6,085 bases of DNA from Rubritepida sp. Its GTDB lineage: Bacteria; Pseudomonadota; Alphaproteobacteria; Acetobacterales; Acetobacteraceae. The translations under genes were made by a program, and so were the position numbers. A model generated the notes under the pieces. The model saw only the letters and a program-made list of their open reading frames with translations. It was not told the DNA's origin and ran no database searches. Location: positions 1 through 6,085 of the forward strand of contig JALHNW010000121.1 of the NCBI GenBank assembly GCA_022843345.1. Reading direction: 5' to 3'. Numbering within the stretch: the stretch's first letter is position 1; every line of letters starts with the position of its first letter. Shown piece after piece: positions 1 through 5,998 of this stretch.

Positions 1-922
<922 letters not shown>

Positions 923-959
923 TCCTCCCCCGCGACCCAGGCACGACAAGGTCAGGAAC

Positions 960-977
960 GTCCGACTACTGTCGGAC
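960..977. repeat. Perfect inverted repeat downstream of tRNA-Lys
   Basis: GTCCGAC (960-966), loop TACT, then GTCGGAC (971-977) make a 7-bp perfect stem with a 4-nt loop, starting 37 nt after the tRNA CCA end. In RNA this would be a stable hairpin. It could help end tRNA-Lys transcription or act as a 3' processing barrier, but no U-run follows, so it is not a standard intrinsic terminator. It might equally be an operator for the toxin-antitoxin genes downstream. Its function is unknown. Confidence 0.4.
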
Positions 978-1055
978 TCGCTACGTCTGGCGTCCCTTCG
1001 TGATGACTGCGGCGCCCTCATGATGCCGATACATCGGGCCACTTTACTTCGGTTG

Positions 1056-1072
1056 CGTCCGCCGCAGGGACG
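1056..1072. promoter_or_regulatory. Weak inverted repeat upstream of the antitoxin, possible autoregulatory operator
   Basis: CGTCC (1056-1060) and GGACG (1068-1072) form a short inverted repeat separated by 7 nt. It lies 30 nt before the antitoxin start, where a HicB-type or DUF1902-type protein could bind. The nearby TTGCGT (1053-1058) and TTTAAG (1073-1078) resemble promoter hexamers, but their 14-nt spacing is too short to be convincing. Five-base arms are common by chance at this GC content. Confidence 0.2.
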
Positions 1073-1090
1073 TTTAAGGTGCAGTCGATG

Positions 1091-1096
1091 AGGAGG
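1091..1096 (+). promoter_or_regulatory. Ribosome binding site that fixes the antitoxin start at GTG 1103
   Basis: AGGAGG at 1091-1096 is a full Shine-Dalgarno match. It lies 6 nt before GTG 1103 (a good distance), but 15 nt before ATG 1112 and downstream of the GTG at 1079. It therefore favours GTG 1103 over the longer or shorter alternatives. Confidence 0.7.
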
Positions 1097-1102
1097 CACG
1101 GT

Positions 1103-1327
1103 GTGTCCCAGATGCAAACCAGCACCCCCGTTACCATCCGCGCCGAGTTTGATGAGGAGGCGCAGGTCTGGTGGATCTCCGAAAGCAGCTATCCCGGCCT
1201 GGTCACCGAGGCGCCGTCACTGGATGCCCTCCTGAAACGCGCCCGCCTCGTGCTGGAAAGCCTGCGTGAGATGAATGGGGACGGCGACGGTCGCCCCCCT
1301 GTCGAGTTGCACGCCGTGGCGGCCTGA
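1103..1327 (+). CDS. DUF1902 / HicB-like antitoxin
   Basis: The product is 74 residues from GTG 1103; an upstream GTG at 1079 would give 82. It matches the DUF1902 pattern: a strand with DEEAQVWWISES, then YPGLVTEAPSLDALLKRA and an acidic, proline-containing tail. DUF1902 is a short relative of the HicB partial-RNase-H fold and is often encoded directly before a hicA gene. The established role of HicB-type antitoxins is to bind and neutralise HicA mRNA interferase and to repress the shared operon. No separate DNA-binding domain is visible in this short protein, so any autoregulation would need the core fold or the HicA complex. The toxin gene follows after 7 nt, which fits one transcript. The antitoxin-first order is usual for DUF1902 pairs. 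The family call is strong; neutralisation of this particular toxin is inferred. Confidence 0.85.
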   Translation: MSQMQTSTPVTIRAEFDEEAQVWWISESSYPGLVTEAPSLDALLKRARLVLESLREMNGDGDGRPPVELHAVAA

Positions 1328-1334
1328 CGCCAGG

Positions 1335-1532
1335 GTGGGAGGCACCTTCGACCGGCCGCTGCGCGATGCGCTGAAGAACGCCGGATGTATCTTCATGCGG
1401 GATGGCAAGGGCAGCCATGAGATTTGGTGGAGCCCTGTCAGCCAGCGAAACTTCACGGTTCCCAACGGGACGGCCTCACGCCACACCGCCAATGCCGTCC
1501 TGAAGGATGCCGGGCTGCCCAAGCAGTTTTGA
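1335..1532 (+). CDS. hicA: HicA-family mRNA interferase toxin
   Basis: This small (65-residue) basic protein matches HicA throughout: an N-terminal helix (FDRPLRDALKNAGC), the core GKGSHEIWWSP, a strand FTVPNG, and the C-terminal SRHTANAVLKDAGLPKQF. HicA has a double-stranded RNA-binding-like fold and cleaves mRNA independently of ribosomes; its essential histidine corresponds to H28 in GKGSHEIW, which is present. No key residue appears missing and the frame is intact, so it is probably functional. The start chosen is GTG 1335, 7 nt after the antitoxin stop. The site in front of it is poor, so translation may be coupled to the antitoxin. An in-frame ATG at 1275 would overlap the antitoxin by 53 nt and add a tail not typical of HicA. 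Confidence 0.9.
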   Translation: MGGTFDRPLRDALKNAGCIFMRDGKGSHEIWWSPVSQRNFTVPNGTASRHTANAVLKDAGLPKQF

Positions 1533-1596
1533 GGCTGGGCGCTGCGTTCGATGGGGACAAGGAACTCAGCAATGGTCCGGTCCGCTCGTCACCACC

Positions 1597-1629
1597 GGAT
1601 GGCAGGTTCGAGCCCTGCAAGGCCCACCA
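1597..1629 (+). repeat. tRNA 3'-half remnant (T arm, acceptor strand, CCA), likely attachment-site scar
   Basis: The 33 bases ending at CCA 1627-1629 match the 3' half of tRNA-Lys (890-922) at 27 positions. The T stem GCAGG/CCTGC (1602-1606 with 1614-1618) and loop TTCGAGC are intact, followed by AAGGCCC and ACCA. The pyrimidine-rich bases after CCA are also similar at both sites. No matching 5' half folds upstream, so this is not a working tRNA. Two differences are paired: T896-A910 in tRNA-Lys is C1603-G1617 here. This suggests the fragment came from a once-functional, different tRNA allele rather than a decaying copy. With the tRNA it brackets the toxin-antitoxin genes, as attL and attR do around integrated elements. 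The stretch 1533-1596 between hicA and the remnant holds nothing else that I recognise. Confidence 0.75.
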
Positions 1630-1648
1630 TCCCCTCCCGGATTCCCGC

Positions 1649-2113
1649 ATGACCCACCGCCTCCTCGTGGACGCCGATGCCTGCCCGGTGCGCGACGAGA
1701 TCCTGCGCGTCGCCGGCCGCCTGGGCTTCGCGGTGGTCTTCGTGTCCAACGGCTCCCGCCCCATCCGCCCGCCGGAGATGCCCTGGGCGCGGCTGCACAT
1801 CGTCTCCGAGGGCGCCGACAAGGCCGATGACTGGATCGCCGAGACGGCCACGACTGCCGACATCTGCCTGACCAACGACATCCCGCTCGCCGCGCGCTGC
1901 ATCGCGCAGGGCGCCGGCTGCCTGTCCTTCAAGGGCCATGCCTGGACGGCGTCCAACATCGGCAACGCGCTGGCGGGGCGCGAACTGGCCCGCCACCTGC
2001 GCGAGCTGGGCGGCGGCGGCGGCCAGGCGCCGATGGCGGGCGCCGACCGCTCGCGCTTCCTGGTGGCGCTGGACGCCATGGCCCAGGCCACGCTGCGCCG
2101 CGCCCGCGGCTGA
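1649..2113 (+). CDS. yaiI: YaiI/YqxD family protein (DUF188, UPF0178)
   Basis: This 154-residue protein has normal family length. It shows all the usual blocks: DADACPVRDE near the N terminus, VVFVSNGS, a DKADDWIAE acidic block, DICLTNDIPLAARCI, and the C-terminal GGGGQAPMAGADRSRFLVALD. The clustered aspartates and the fold class (PIN-like) suggest a metal-dependent nuclease-like domain, but the biochemical role of the family is not established. ATG 1649 gives the canonical MTHRLLVDADACP start. The frame is open far upstream through hicA, but that extension has no family similarity and would cross the tRNA remnant. The gene starts only 20 nt after the remnant's CCA. No strong ribosome binding site is visible. 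Confidence 0.92.
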   Translation: MTHRLLVDADACPVRDEILRVAGRLGFAVVFVSNGSRPIRPPEMPWARLHIVSEGADKADDWIAETATTADICLTNDIPLAARCIAQGAGCLSFKGHAWTASNIGNALAGRELARHLRELGGGGGQAPMAGADRSRFLVALDAMAQATLRRARG

Positions 2114-2148
2114 CAAAGGTTTCATTCGTCCTGCCTGGCTGGGCGGCC

Positions 2149-2168
2149 TATGATGCGAATAACTCGCA
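2149..2168 (+). promoter_or_regulatory. Fur-like palindrome overlapping a -10 element upstream of the iron permease
   Basis: TGCGAATAACTCGCA at 2154-2168 contains a perfect inverted repeat, TGCGA-N5-TCGCA, and matches 12 of 15 positions of the classic Fur-type core TGAGAATAATTCTCA. Its first base is shared with TATGAT (2149-2154), a 5-of-6 match to the -10 consensus. No convincing -35 is seen. The gene's ATG is 17 nt downstream. A repressor here would block the promoter, so iron-dependent repression of the permease is the natural inference. Whether the binder is Fur, Mur or another regulator cannot be told. Confidence 0.5.
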
Positions 2169-2184
2169 ATCGCAGGTTCCACGC

Positions 2185-2967
2185 ATGACCATCGCCCTCG
2201 ACGCCTTCCTCATCCTCCTGCGCGAGGGGCTGGAGGCCGTCCTCGTCCTCGCCGCCCTGGCCGCCATGCTGCGCCGCGCCGCGCCCGAGCGCATGGCCGT
2301 GCTCGGCCTCGGCGCCGCGGCGGGCATCGCCGCCAGCCTGCTGGCCGCCCTCGCATACTGGCACTTCCTCGGCGGCGAGCATGATGACCGGGTGGAGGCC
2401 GTGACCCTCGTGCTCGCCGCGGCGCTGATGCTGTGGACCGGCGGTTGGCTCGCCCGCCGCGCCGATGGGCGCGCCTGGGCCGAATCGCTGAAGCGCCCGG
2501 CCGACCGCGCCTTGAACGCCCGCCGCGTGGCGCTGGCGGTGGGCGCCATCGGCTTCCTCGCCGTGTTCCGCGAGGGCGCGGAAACCGTGCTCTTCATCGC
2601 AGCCCTCGACGGAACGGCCGGCGCCATCGCCGCCGGGCTGGGCGTGGCGGCGCTGCTGCTGGCGGCGACCTGGGTGGTGGTGCAGCGCGGCACGCTGCGC
2701 CTGCCGCTGCGGCCGCTCTTCCTGGGCACCTCGGCCTTCCTGCTGGTGATGGCCGCCCGCTTCGGCGCCGCCGCGGTGGGCGAGTTGCAGGAGCAGGGGA
2801 CGGTCGCCTTCACCCCGCTCGACATCCCCGACGCGCTGGCGGCGCTGGGCCTGCCGGACAGCGCCGAGGCGATGGCGTGCTTCGCCGCCATCCTGCTGCT
2901 GGCCCTCGGCGCACTGCTGCTGCGCCGGGACCGTCCGGCGGCGGCGCAACCCGCCGCCGCCGAATAG
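2185..2967 (+). CDS. FTR1-family iron permease (EfeU-like)
   Basis: The product is a 260-residue, strongly hydrophobic protein with about seven predicted membrane segments. Both diagnostic RExxE iron-binding motifs are present: REGLE at residues 13-17 in the first helix and REGAE at 129-133 in a central helix. This two-motif arrangement is typical of bacterial FTR1/EfeU inner-membrane permeases, which pass iron across the membrane after oxidation of Fe(II). A loop with GGEHDDR (about 63-69) and an alanine-rich, poorly conserved tail are also visible. The start is ATG 2185, with a modest GCAGG site 8 nt upstream. EfeO and EfeB, the usual partners of EfeU, are not in the window, so this may be a stand-alone FTR1 or have unlinked partners. 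The upstream Fur-like site supports an iron-uptake role. The stop is 2 bp from that of the convergent metQ. Confidence 0.88.
   Translation: MTIALDAFLILLREGLEAVLVLAALAAMLRRAAPERMAVLGLGAAAGIAASLLAALAYWHFLGGEHDDRVEAVTLVLAAALMLWTGGWLARRADGRAWAESLKRPADRALNARRVALAVGAIGFLAVFREGAETVLFIAALDGTAGAIAAGLGVAALLLAATWVVVQRGTLRLPLRPLFLGTSAFLLVMAARFGAAAVGELQEQGTVAFTPLDIPDALAALGLPDSAEAMACFAAILLLALGALLLRRDRPAAAQPAAAE
2936..2959. repeat. GC-only inverted repeat at the convergent gene ends
   Basis: CGGCGGCGG (2936-2944), a 6-nt loop, and CCGCCGCCG (2951-2959) form a 9-bp perfect stem in the last codons of the permease gene, 6 nt before its stop. No T-run is present on either strand, so it is not a standard terminator. 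It could still slow RNA polymerase where the two convergent units meet. The same bases encode the alanine- and proline-rich tail, so the repeat may be just codon-driven. Confidence 0.3.
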
Positions 2968-2969
2968 CC

Positions 2970-3770
2970 TCAGGCCCCCGGGATCACCGAGCCCTCGAAC
3001 TGCCGCTCGATGAAGGCCTTCACCTCCGGGTGGGCGTAGCCGGCCGCCAGGCGGCGCGCCCAGGCGGCGTCCGCGTCGCGGCGGCGCACCACCACCAGCA
3101 CGGTGTAGACGCTCTCCCCCGTCTCGCGCGCGAGCGCATCGCGCAGGGCGTTCAGCCCGGCCGGCTGGGCGAAGTTGCCGGTGATGGCGCCGGCATCCAC
3201 GTCCTCCAGCGCGCGCACGATGGAGGCCGCCTCCAGCTCCACGAAGCGCACCCGCTTGGGGTTGGCGGTGATGTCGGCGACCGTGGCGCGGAAATCCACG
3301 CCCCCTCGCAGGGTGATGACGCCGGCCTGCGCCAGGATCAGCAGGGCGCGCCCGCCATTGGTCGGGTCGTTGGGGATGGCGATGCGCGCGCCCTGGGGCA
3401 GCGCCTCCAGCGTGCGGTGGCGGCGGGAGAACACGCCCATGATCGTCAGCACCGTGCGGCCGACGGGCACGAAGTCGTAGCCGCGCTGGGCGCGCTGGGC
3501 GTCGAGGAAGGGCATGTGCTGGTAGGCGTTGGCGTCCAGGTCGCCCGCGGCCAGCGCGGCATTGGGCTGGATGAAGTCGCCGAACTCCACCGCGCGGGTG
3601 TGCAGCCCGTCGCGCCGCAGCACCGCGGCCACCTGCTCGAAGGTCTGGGCGTGCACGCCCTGGGTCACGCCCACGCGCACCGGGCGCGCGGCGGTGCCGA
3701 TCTCGGCGGCCTGGGCCCGCGCGGCCAGCGGCAGCGCGAGGGGGAGGATGAGGGCGGAACGTCGCAGCAT
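2970..3770 (-). CDS. metQ: Methionine ABC transporter substrate-binding protein MetQ (NlpA family), non-lipoprotein form
   Basis: This 266-residue protein matches the MetQ/NlpA family end to end: VGVTQGVHAQ, EFGDFIQPNAALAAGDLDANAYQHMPFL, the hallmark IAIPNDPTNGGRALLIL, VELEAASIVRALEDVDAGAITGNFA, and the ending FIERQFEGSVIPGA. It binds methionine in the periplasm and delivers it to MetNI. The N terminus (MLRRSALILPLALPLAARAQA, cleavage probably after residue 21) is an ordinary signal peptide. There is no lipobox cysteine and no cysteine anywhere in the protein, so it should be a free periplasmic protein rather than the usual lipoprotein. It is the last gene of the operon, 13 nt after metI, with a good AAAGG ribosome site. 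Related paralogues sometimes carry other substrates, but metN with a C-terminal NIL domain supports methionine. Confidence 0.93.
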   Translation of the reverse strand: MLRRSALILPLALPLAARAQAAEIGTAARPVRVGVTQGVHAQTFEQVAAVLRRDGLHTRAVEFGDFIQPNAALAAGDLDANAYQHMPFLDAQRAQRGYDFVPVGRTVLTIMGVFSRRHRTLEALPQGARIAIPNDPTNGGRALLILAQAGVITLRGGVDFRATVADITANPKRVRFVELEAASIVRALEDVDAGAITGNFAQPAGLNALRDALARETGESVYTVLVVVRRRDADAAWARRLAAGYAHPEVKAFIERQFEGSVIPGA

Positions 3771-3783
3771 GGTCGAGCCTTTC

Positions 3784-4446
3784 TCAGCGATGGGACAGCC
3801 GGCGCACGAGCCAGTCCCCCAGGGACTGCACCCCCTGCACCAGCAGGATGAGGACGAGGACCACCGTGGCCATCACCTCGGGCATGAAGCGCTGGTAGCC
3901 GAAGCGGATGCCGAGGTCGCCCAGCCCCCCGCCGCCGACCGCGCCCGCCATGGCGGAGAAGCCGACCAGCGAGACCAGCGCCACCGTCACCGCCGCCACC
4001 AGCCCCGGCAGCGCCTCGGGCACCAGCACCTTGAGGACGATCTGCATGCGCGAGGCACCCATGGCGCGCGCGGCCTCGATCACGCCGCCATCCACCTCGC
4101 GCAGCGCGTTCTCGAACAGCCGCGCCAGGAAAGCGGTGGCGGCCAGCGCGAGGGGCACGATCGCCGCCGCCGTGCCGATGGAGGTGCCTGCCACCAGCCG
4201 CGTGAACGGGATGATGGCGACCATCAGGATGATGAAGGGCGTTGAGCGCAGCGCATTCACCAGCAGCCCCAGCGGCCGGTTCAGCCAGGGCCTGGGCGAC
4301 AGCCCGTCGCGCCCCGTGACGTGCAGCAGCAGCGCCACCGGCAGCCCCAGCGCCACGGCGATGGCGGCCGAGGCGCCGACCATGGCCAGCGTCTCGAGGA
4401 AGGCCTCCAGCATCAGCTCCTGCATGGTGGGCGTCAGCCAGCTCAT
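3784..4446 (-). CDS. metI: Methionine ABC transporter permease MetI
   Basis: This 220-residue inner-membrane protein has five likely membrane helices and family-typical length. NALRSTPFIILM (residues 64-75) is a conserved MetI block. The EAA coupling loop, which contacts the ATPase, runs from EAARAMGASR to VPEALPG (124-148). It is followed by LVGFSAMAGAVGGGGLGDL, also conserved. Two copies should form the channel with a MetN dimer. The start ATG at 4446-4444 overlaps the metN stop by 4 bp (ATGA), a sign of coupled translation. No damage is visible. Confidence 0.95.
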   Translation of the reverse strand: MSWLTPTMQELMLEAFLETLAMVGASAAIAVALGLPVALLLHVTGRDGLSPRPWLNRPLGLLVNALRSTPFIILMVAIIPFTRLVAGTSIGTAAAIVPLALAATAFLARLFENALREVDGGVIEAARAMGASRMQIVLKVLVPEALPGLVAAVTVALVSLVGFSAMAGAVGGGGLGDLGIRFGYQRFMPEVMATVVLVLILLVQGVQSLGDWLVRRLSHR

Positions 4447-5471
4447 GGCGCGATCTCCTGCACGTCCAGCCCCAGGCCGCGCATCCAGGCGAGCGCGCCG
4501 TCCAGCTTCTCCGGCGGGCCATAGGCGGCCAGCGCCATCACCCCGAAGGGCTCGCCGGCGATCTCGTCCACCCGGCCGCTGACGATGTTCATGTCCAGGC
4601 CCCAGTCGCGGCTCGCCTCGCTCACCACCGCGCGGGTGCTGTGCGGGCCGGCGAAGAGCACCTGCACCAGGCGCCTGGCCTCGCCCGGGCGGGGCTGCGG
4701 CAGGCGGGCGAGGGTGCCGGGCGGCACGGCATGGCCGATCACCTCGGCCACGAAGCGGCGCGTCGTATCCTGCTGCGGGCGGGTGAAGACCTCGAAGACT
4801 CGGCCCTCCTCGATGATGCGCCCGGCCTCCATCACCGCCACCCGGTCGCAGACGGCCTTCACCACCGCCATCTCATGCGTGATCAGCAGCACGGACAGGT
4901 CCAGGCGCCGCCGCAGCTCGCCGATCAGGGCCAGGATCTCGCCGGTCGTCTCCGGGTCCAGCGCGCTCGTCGCCTCGTCGCACAGCAGGATGCGCGGGTC
5001 CGACGCCAGGGCGCGGGCGATGCCGACGCGCTGCTTCTGCCCGCCCGAGAGCTGCGCCGGGAAGGCGTCGCGCCGCGCCTCCAGCCCCACCAGGGGCAGC
5101 AGCTCGCGCACCCGCGCCTCGCGCTCGGCGCGGCCGATGCCGGCGATCTCCAGCGGAAAGGCGATGTTCTCGGCCGCCGTGCGGCGGGCGTGCAGGTTGA
5201 AGTGCTGGAACACCATGCCGATGCGCCGGCGCGCCTGGCGCAGCGCGGGTTCGGCCAGCGTGTCCAGCCGCTCGCCCAGCACCTCCACCGTGCCGGAATC
5301 CGGGCGCTCCAGCAGGTTCACGCAGCGGATGAGCGTGGATTTCCCCGCCCCCGACCGGCCGATGATGCCGAACACCTCGCCCTGCGCGACCTCCAGCGAC
5401 ACGCCGTCCAGCGCGGGCGGGGCGGCGGGCGAGAAGCGGCGCGACAGGCCGGCGAGGCGGATGGCGGGCAT
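4443..5471 (-). CDS. metN: Methionine ABC transporter ATP-binding protein MetN
   Basis: From ATG 5471 the product has 342 residues, the usual MetN length. It shows a complete ABC ATPase: Walker A GRSGAGKST (38-46), Q-loop FQHFNL (about Q89), signature LSGGQKQR (141-148), Walker B ILLCDE (161-166) and the switch histidine in ITHEM (H199). The last roughly 80 residues form a NIL/ACT-like domain, which in MetN binds methionine and inhibits transport when the internal pool is high. It powers MetI-MetQ uptake. The start is uncertain. The frame stays open to an ATG at 5606, giving 387 residues, with other in-frame ATGs at 5576 and 5489. I chose 5471 because MPAIRLAGLSRRF begins where MetN proteins normally begin and GGGG lies just upstream. 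The extra arginine- and histidine-rich stretch has no family match. Confidence 0.93.
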   Translation of the reverse strand: MPAIRLAGLSRRFSPAAPPALDGVSLEVAQGEVFGIIGRSGAGKSTLIRCVNLLERPDSGTVEVLGERLDTLAEPALRQARRRIGMVFQHFNLHARRTAAENIAFPLEIAGIGRAEREARVRELLPLVGLEARRDAFPAQLSGGQKQRVGIARALASDPRILLCDEATSALDPETTGEILALIGELRRRLDLSVLLITHEMAVVKAVCDRVAVMEAGRIIEEGRVFEVFTRPQQDTTRRFVAEVIGHAVPPGTLARLPQPRPGEARRLVQVLFAGPHSTRAVVSEASRDWGLDMNIVSGRVDEIAGEPFGVMALAAYGPPEKLDGALAWMRGLGLDVQEIAP

Positions 5472-5599
5472 CGCCGCCCCATGCCCCATCGCGGCCGCGC
5501 GCGGAAGCGCCGATCGGTGGAGGTGGTCATGCGCGTCAGGCACGCGGGGCCGCCGACGGGACAGGGCGTGGCGCATCCATGGCGAGGTCTTTCCTGCTG

Positions 5600-5618
5600 G
5601 CCGCATATTTCACGCGGC
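5600..5618 (-). promoter_or_regulatory. RNA hairpin in the probable metN leader
   Basis: Read on the minus strand, GCCGCGT-GAAAT-ATGCGGC can form a 7-bp stem (one G-U pair) with a 5-nt loop, more than 120 nt before the metN start. Eleven nt after it comes a strong ribosome-site-like AGGAAAG, then ATG 5580 opening a 14-codon frame (to 5536), and ATG 5576 in the metN frame. This could be a regulatory leader, but I could not match it to any SAM riboswitch class I know, and the short frame contains no methionine codons beyond its start. Confidence 0.35.
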
Positions 5619-5654
5619 GTCTTGGCTCATCCTGCCATATTCCACGAACTATGA

Positions 5655-5669
5655 AAGCGCATTGCGCTT
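5655..5669. promoter_or_regulatory. Palindrome in the divergent region, candidate operator
   Basis: AAGCGCATTGCGCTT is a perfect inverted repeat with 6-bp arms and a 3-bp centre. It overlaps the plus-strand -35 (5668-5673). On the minus strand it sits almost exactly in the spacer between TTGGTC (5675-5670) and CATAGT (5653-5648), a weak promoter candidate for metN. A protein bound here could affect both directions. The binding protein is unknown. Confidence 0.4.
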
Positions 5670-5694
5670 GACCAACCTGCATGGCGCGTAGAAT
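5668..5694 (+). promoter_or_regulatory. Plus-strand promoter for the small-gene pair, probably leaderless
   Basis: TTGACC (5668-5673, 5 of 6 matches) and TAGAAT (5689-5694, 5 of 6) are separated by 15 nt, slightly short but usable. The expected start point, about 6-8 nt after the -10, falls at 5701-5703, on or just before ATG 5703. No ribosome binding site precedes this ATG, so translation of a leaderless mRNA is the natural reading. Confidence 0.5.
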
Positions 5695-5702
5695 ATCGGC
5701 GC

Positions 5703-5849
5703 ATGGCCACGCTGCACCTTCTCCTGCCCCTCGATCCGCTGCTCCTGCTGCAATGCGGCGCCGCCATGGCCGGCCTGCTGCTGCACCTGCGCGCGCCCGT
5801 CCTGCCCGAGGATGTGCAGGCCGCCATCATCGCCGCGACGGGGCATTGA
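5703..5849 (+). CDS. Small hypothetical protein, 48 residues, leucine-rich
   Basis: I do not recognise this protein. It starts MATLHLLLPLDPLLLLQCG and ends DVQAAIIAATGH. Two leucine-rich stretches (4-16 and 22-29) are moderately hydrophobic but are interrupted by proline, aspartate and histidine, so a membrane segment is possible but not clear. There is one cysteine, C18. Nearly every codon ends in G or C, as in neighbouring real genes. A promoter sits immediately upstream and a second small gene begins 2 nt after its stop, which together support a real gene. Its role is unknown. Confidence 0.55.
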   Translation: MATLHLLLPLDPLLLLQCGAAMAGLLLHLRAPVLPEDVQAAIIAATGH

Positions 5850-5851
5850 GG

Positions 5852-5998
5852 ATGCTGCGCTCGATCCCCCTGCTGGACCACGGCGCGCTGGTCGCCGTCG
5901 CCGCGCAGGGCGATGCAGGCTGGTATCTCATCGCCCTCGACGCGCGGCTGGAGGAGCTGGACCGCGCTAGAGCGCGCTGTTTTCATATAGAAGCGTAG
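5852..5998 (+). pseudogene. Small hypothetical gene truncated by an IS630-family insertion
   Basis: The ATG follows the previous stop by 2 nt and shares its GAGG (5848-5851), which suggests coupled translation. The native part is 39 codons: MLRSIPLLDHGALVAVAAQ, then GDAGWYLIALDARLEELDRA. After the TA at 5968-5969 the frame enters the insertion sequence and adds nine foreign residues ending in FHIEA before TAG 5996-5998. Third-position GC falls sharply at the same point, marking the junction. The native part reads like the start of a small two-strand domain followed by an acidic helix, but I do not recognise the family. The original C-terminal part should lie beyond the insertion sequence, outside the window. 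Confidence 0.55.

Noticed and set aside
1537..1543. GGGCGCT, identical to the first 7 bases of tRNA-Lys, as a 5' tRNA fragment
   Set aside because: The match stops after 7 bases and nothing like a D arm follows. At this GC content it is likely chance.
1554..1629. A complete second tRNA ending at the remnant
   Set aside because: The 76-nt interval has the right length, but the acceptor, D and anticodon stems do not pair (GGGACAA against AAGGCCC, GTCCG against CCACC). Only the T arm and CCA end are tRNA-like.
1424..1648. N-terminal extension of the YaiI-family gene by 75 codons
   Set aside because: The extension runs through hicA in another frame and the tRNA remnant. The family begins at MTHRLLVDADACP, so ATG 1649 is the start.
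2433..3851. A 472-codon open frame on the plus strand covering the end of the permease and all of metQ
   Set aside because: It is out of frame with the permease and antisense to metQ. Its product is a low-complexity Arg/Gly/Ala/His string typical of shadow frames in GC-rich DNA.
5472..5640. SAM-II or another known SAM riboswitch upstream of metN
   Set aside because: The context is attractive, but I could not place the conserved core of any class I know. Only a simple hairpin is supported.
4585..5691. Long plus-strand frames (368 and 337 codons) opposite metN
   Set aside because: They mirror the ABC ATPase on the other strand and show only serine/arginine- or glutamine-rich composition with no family features.
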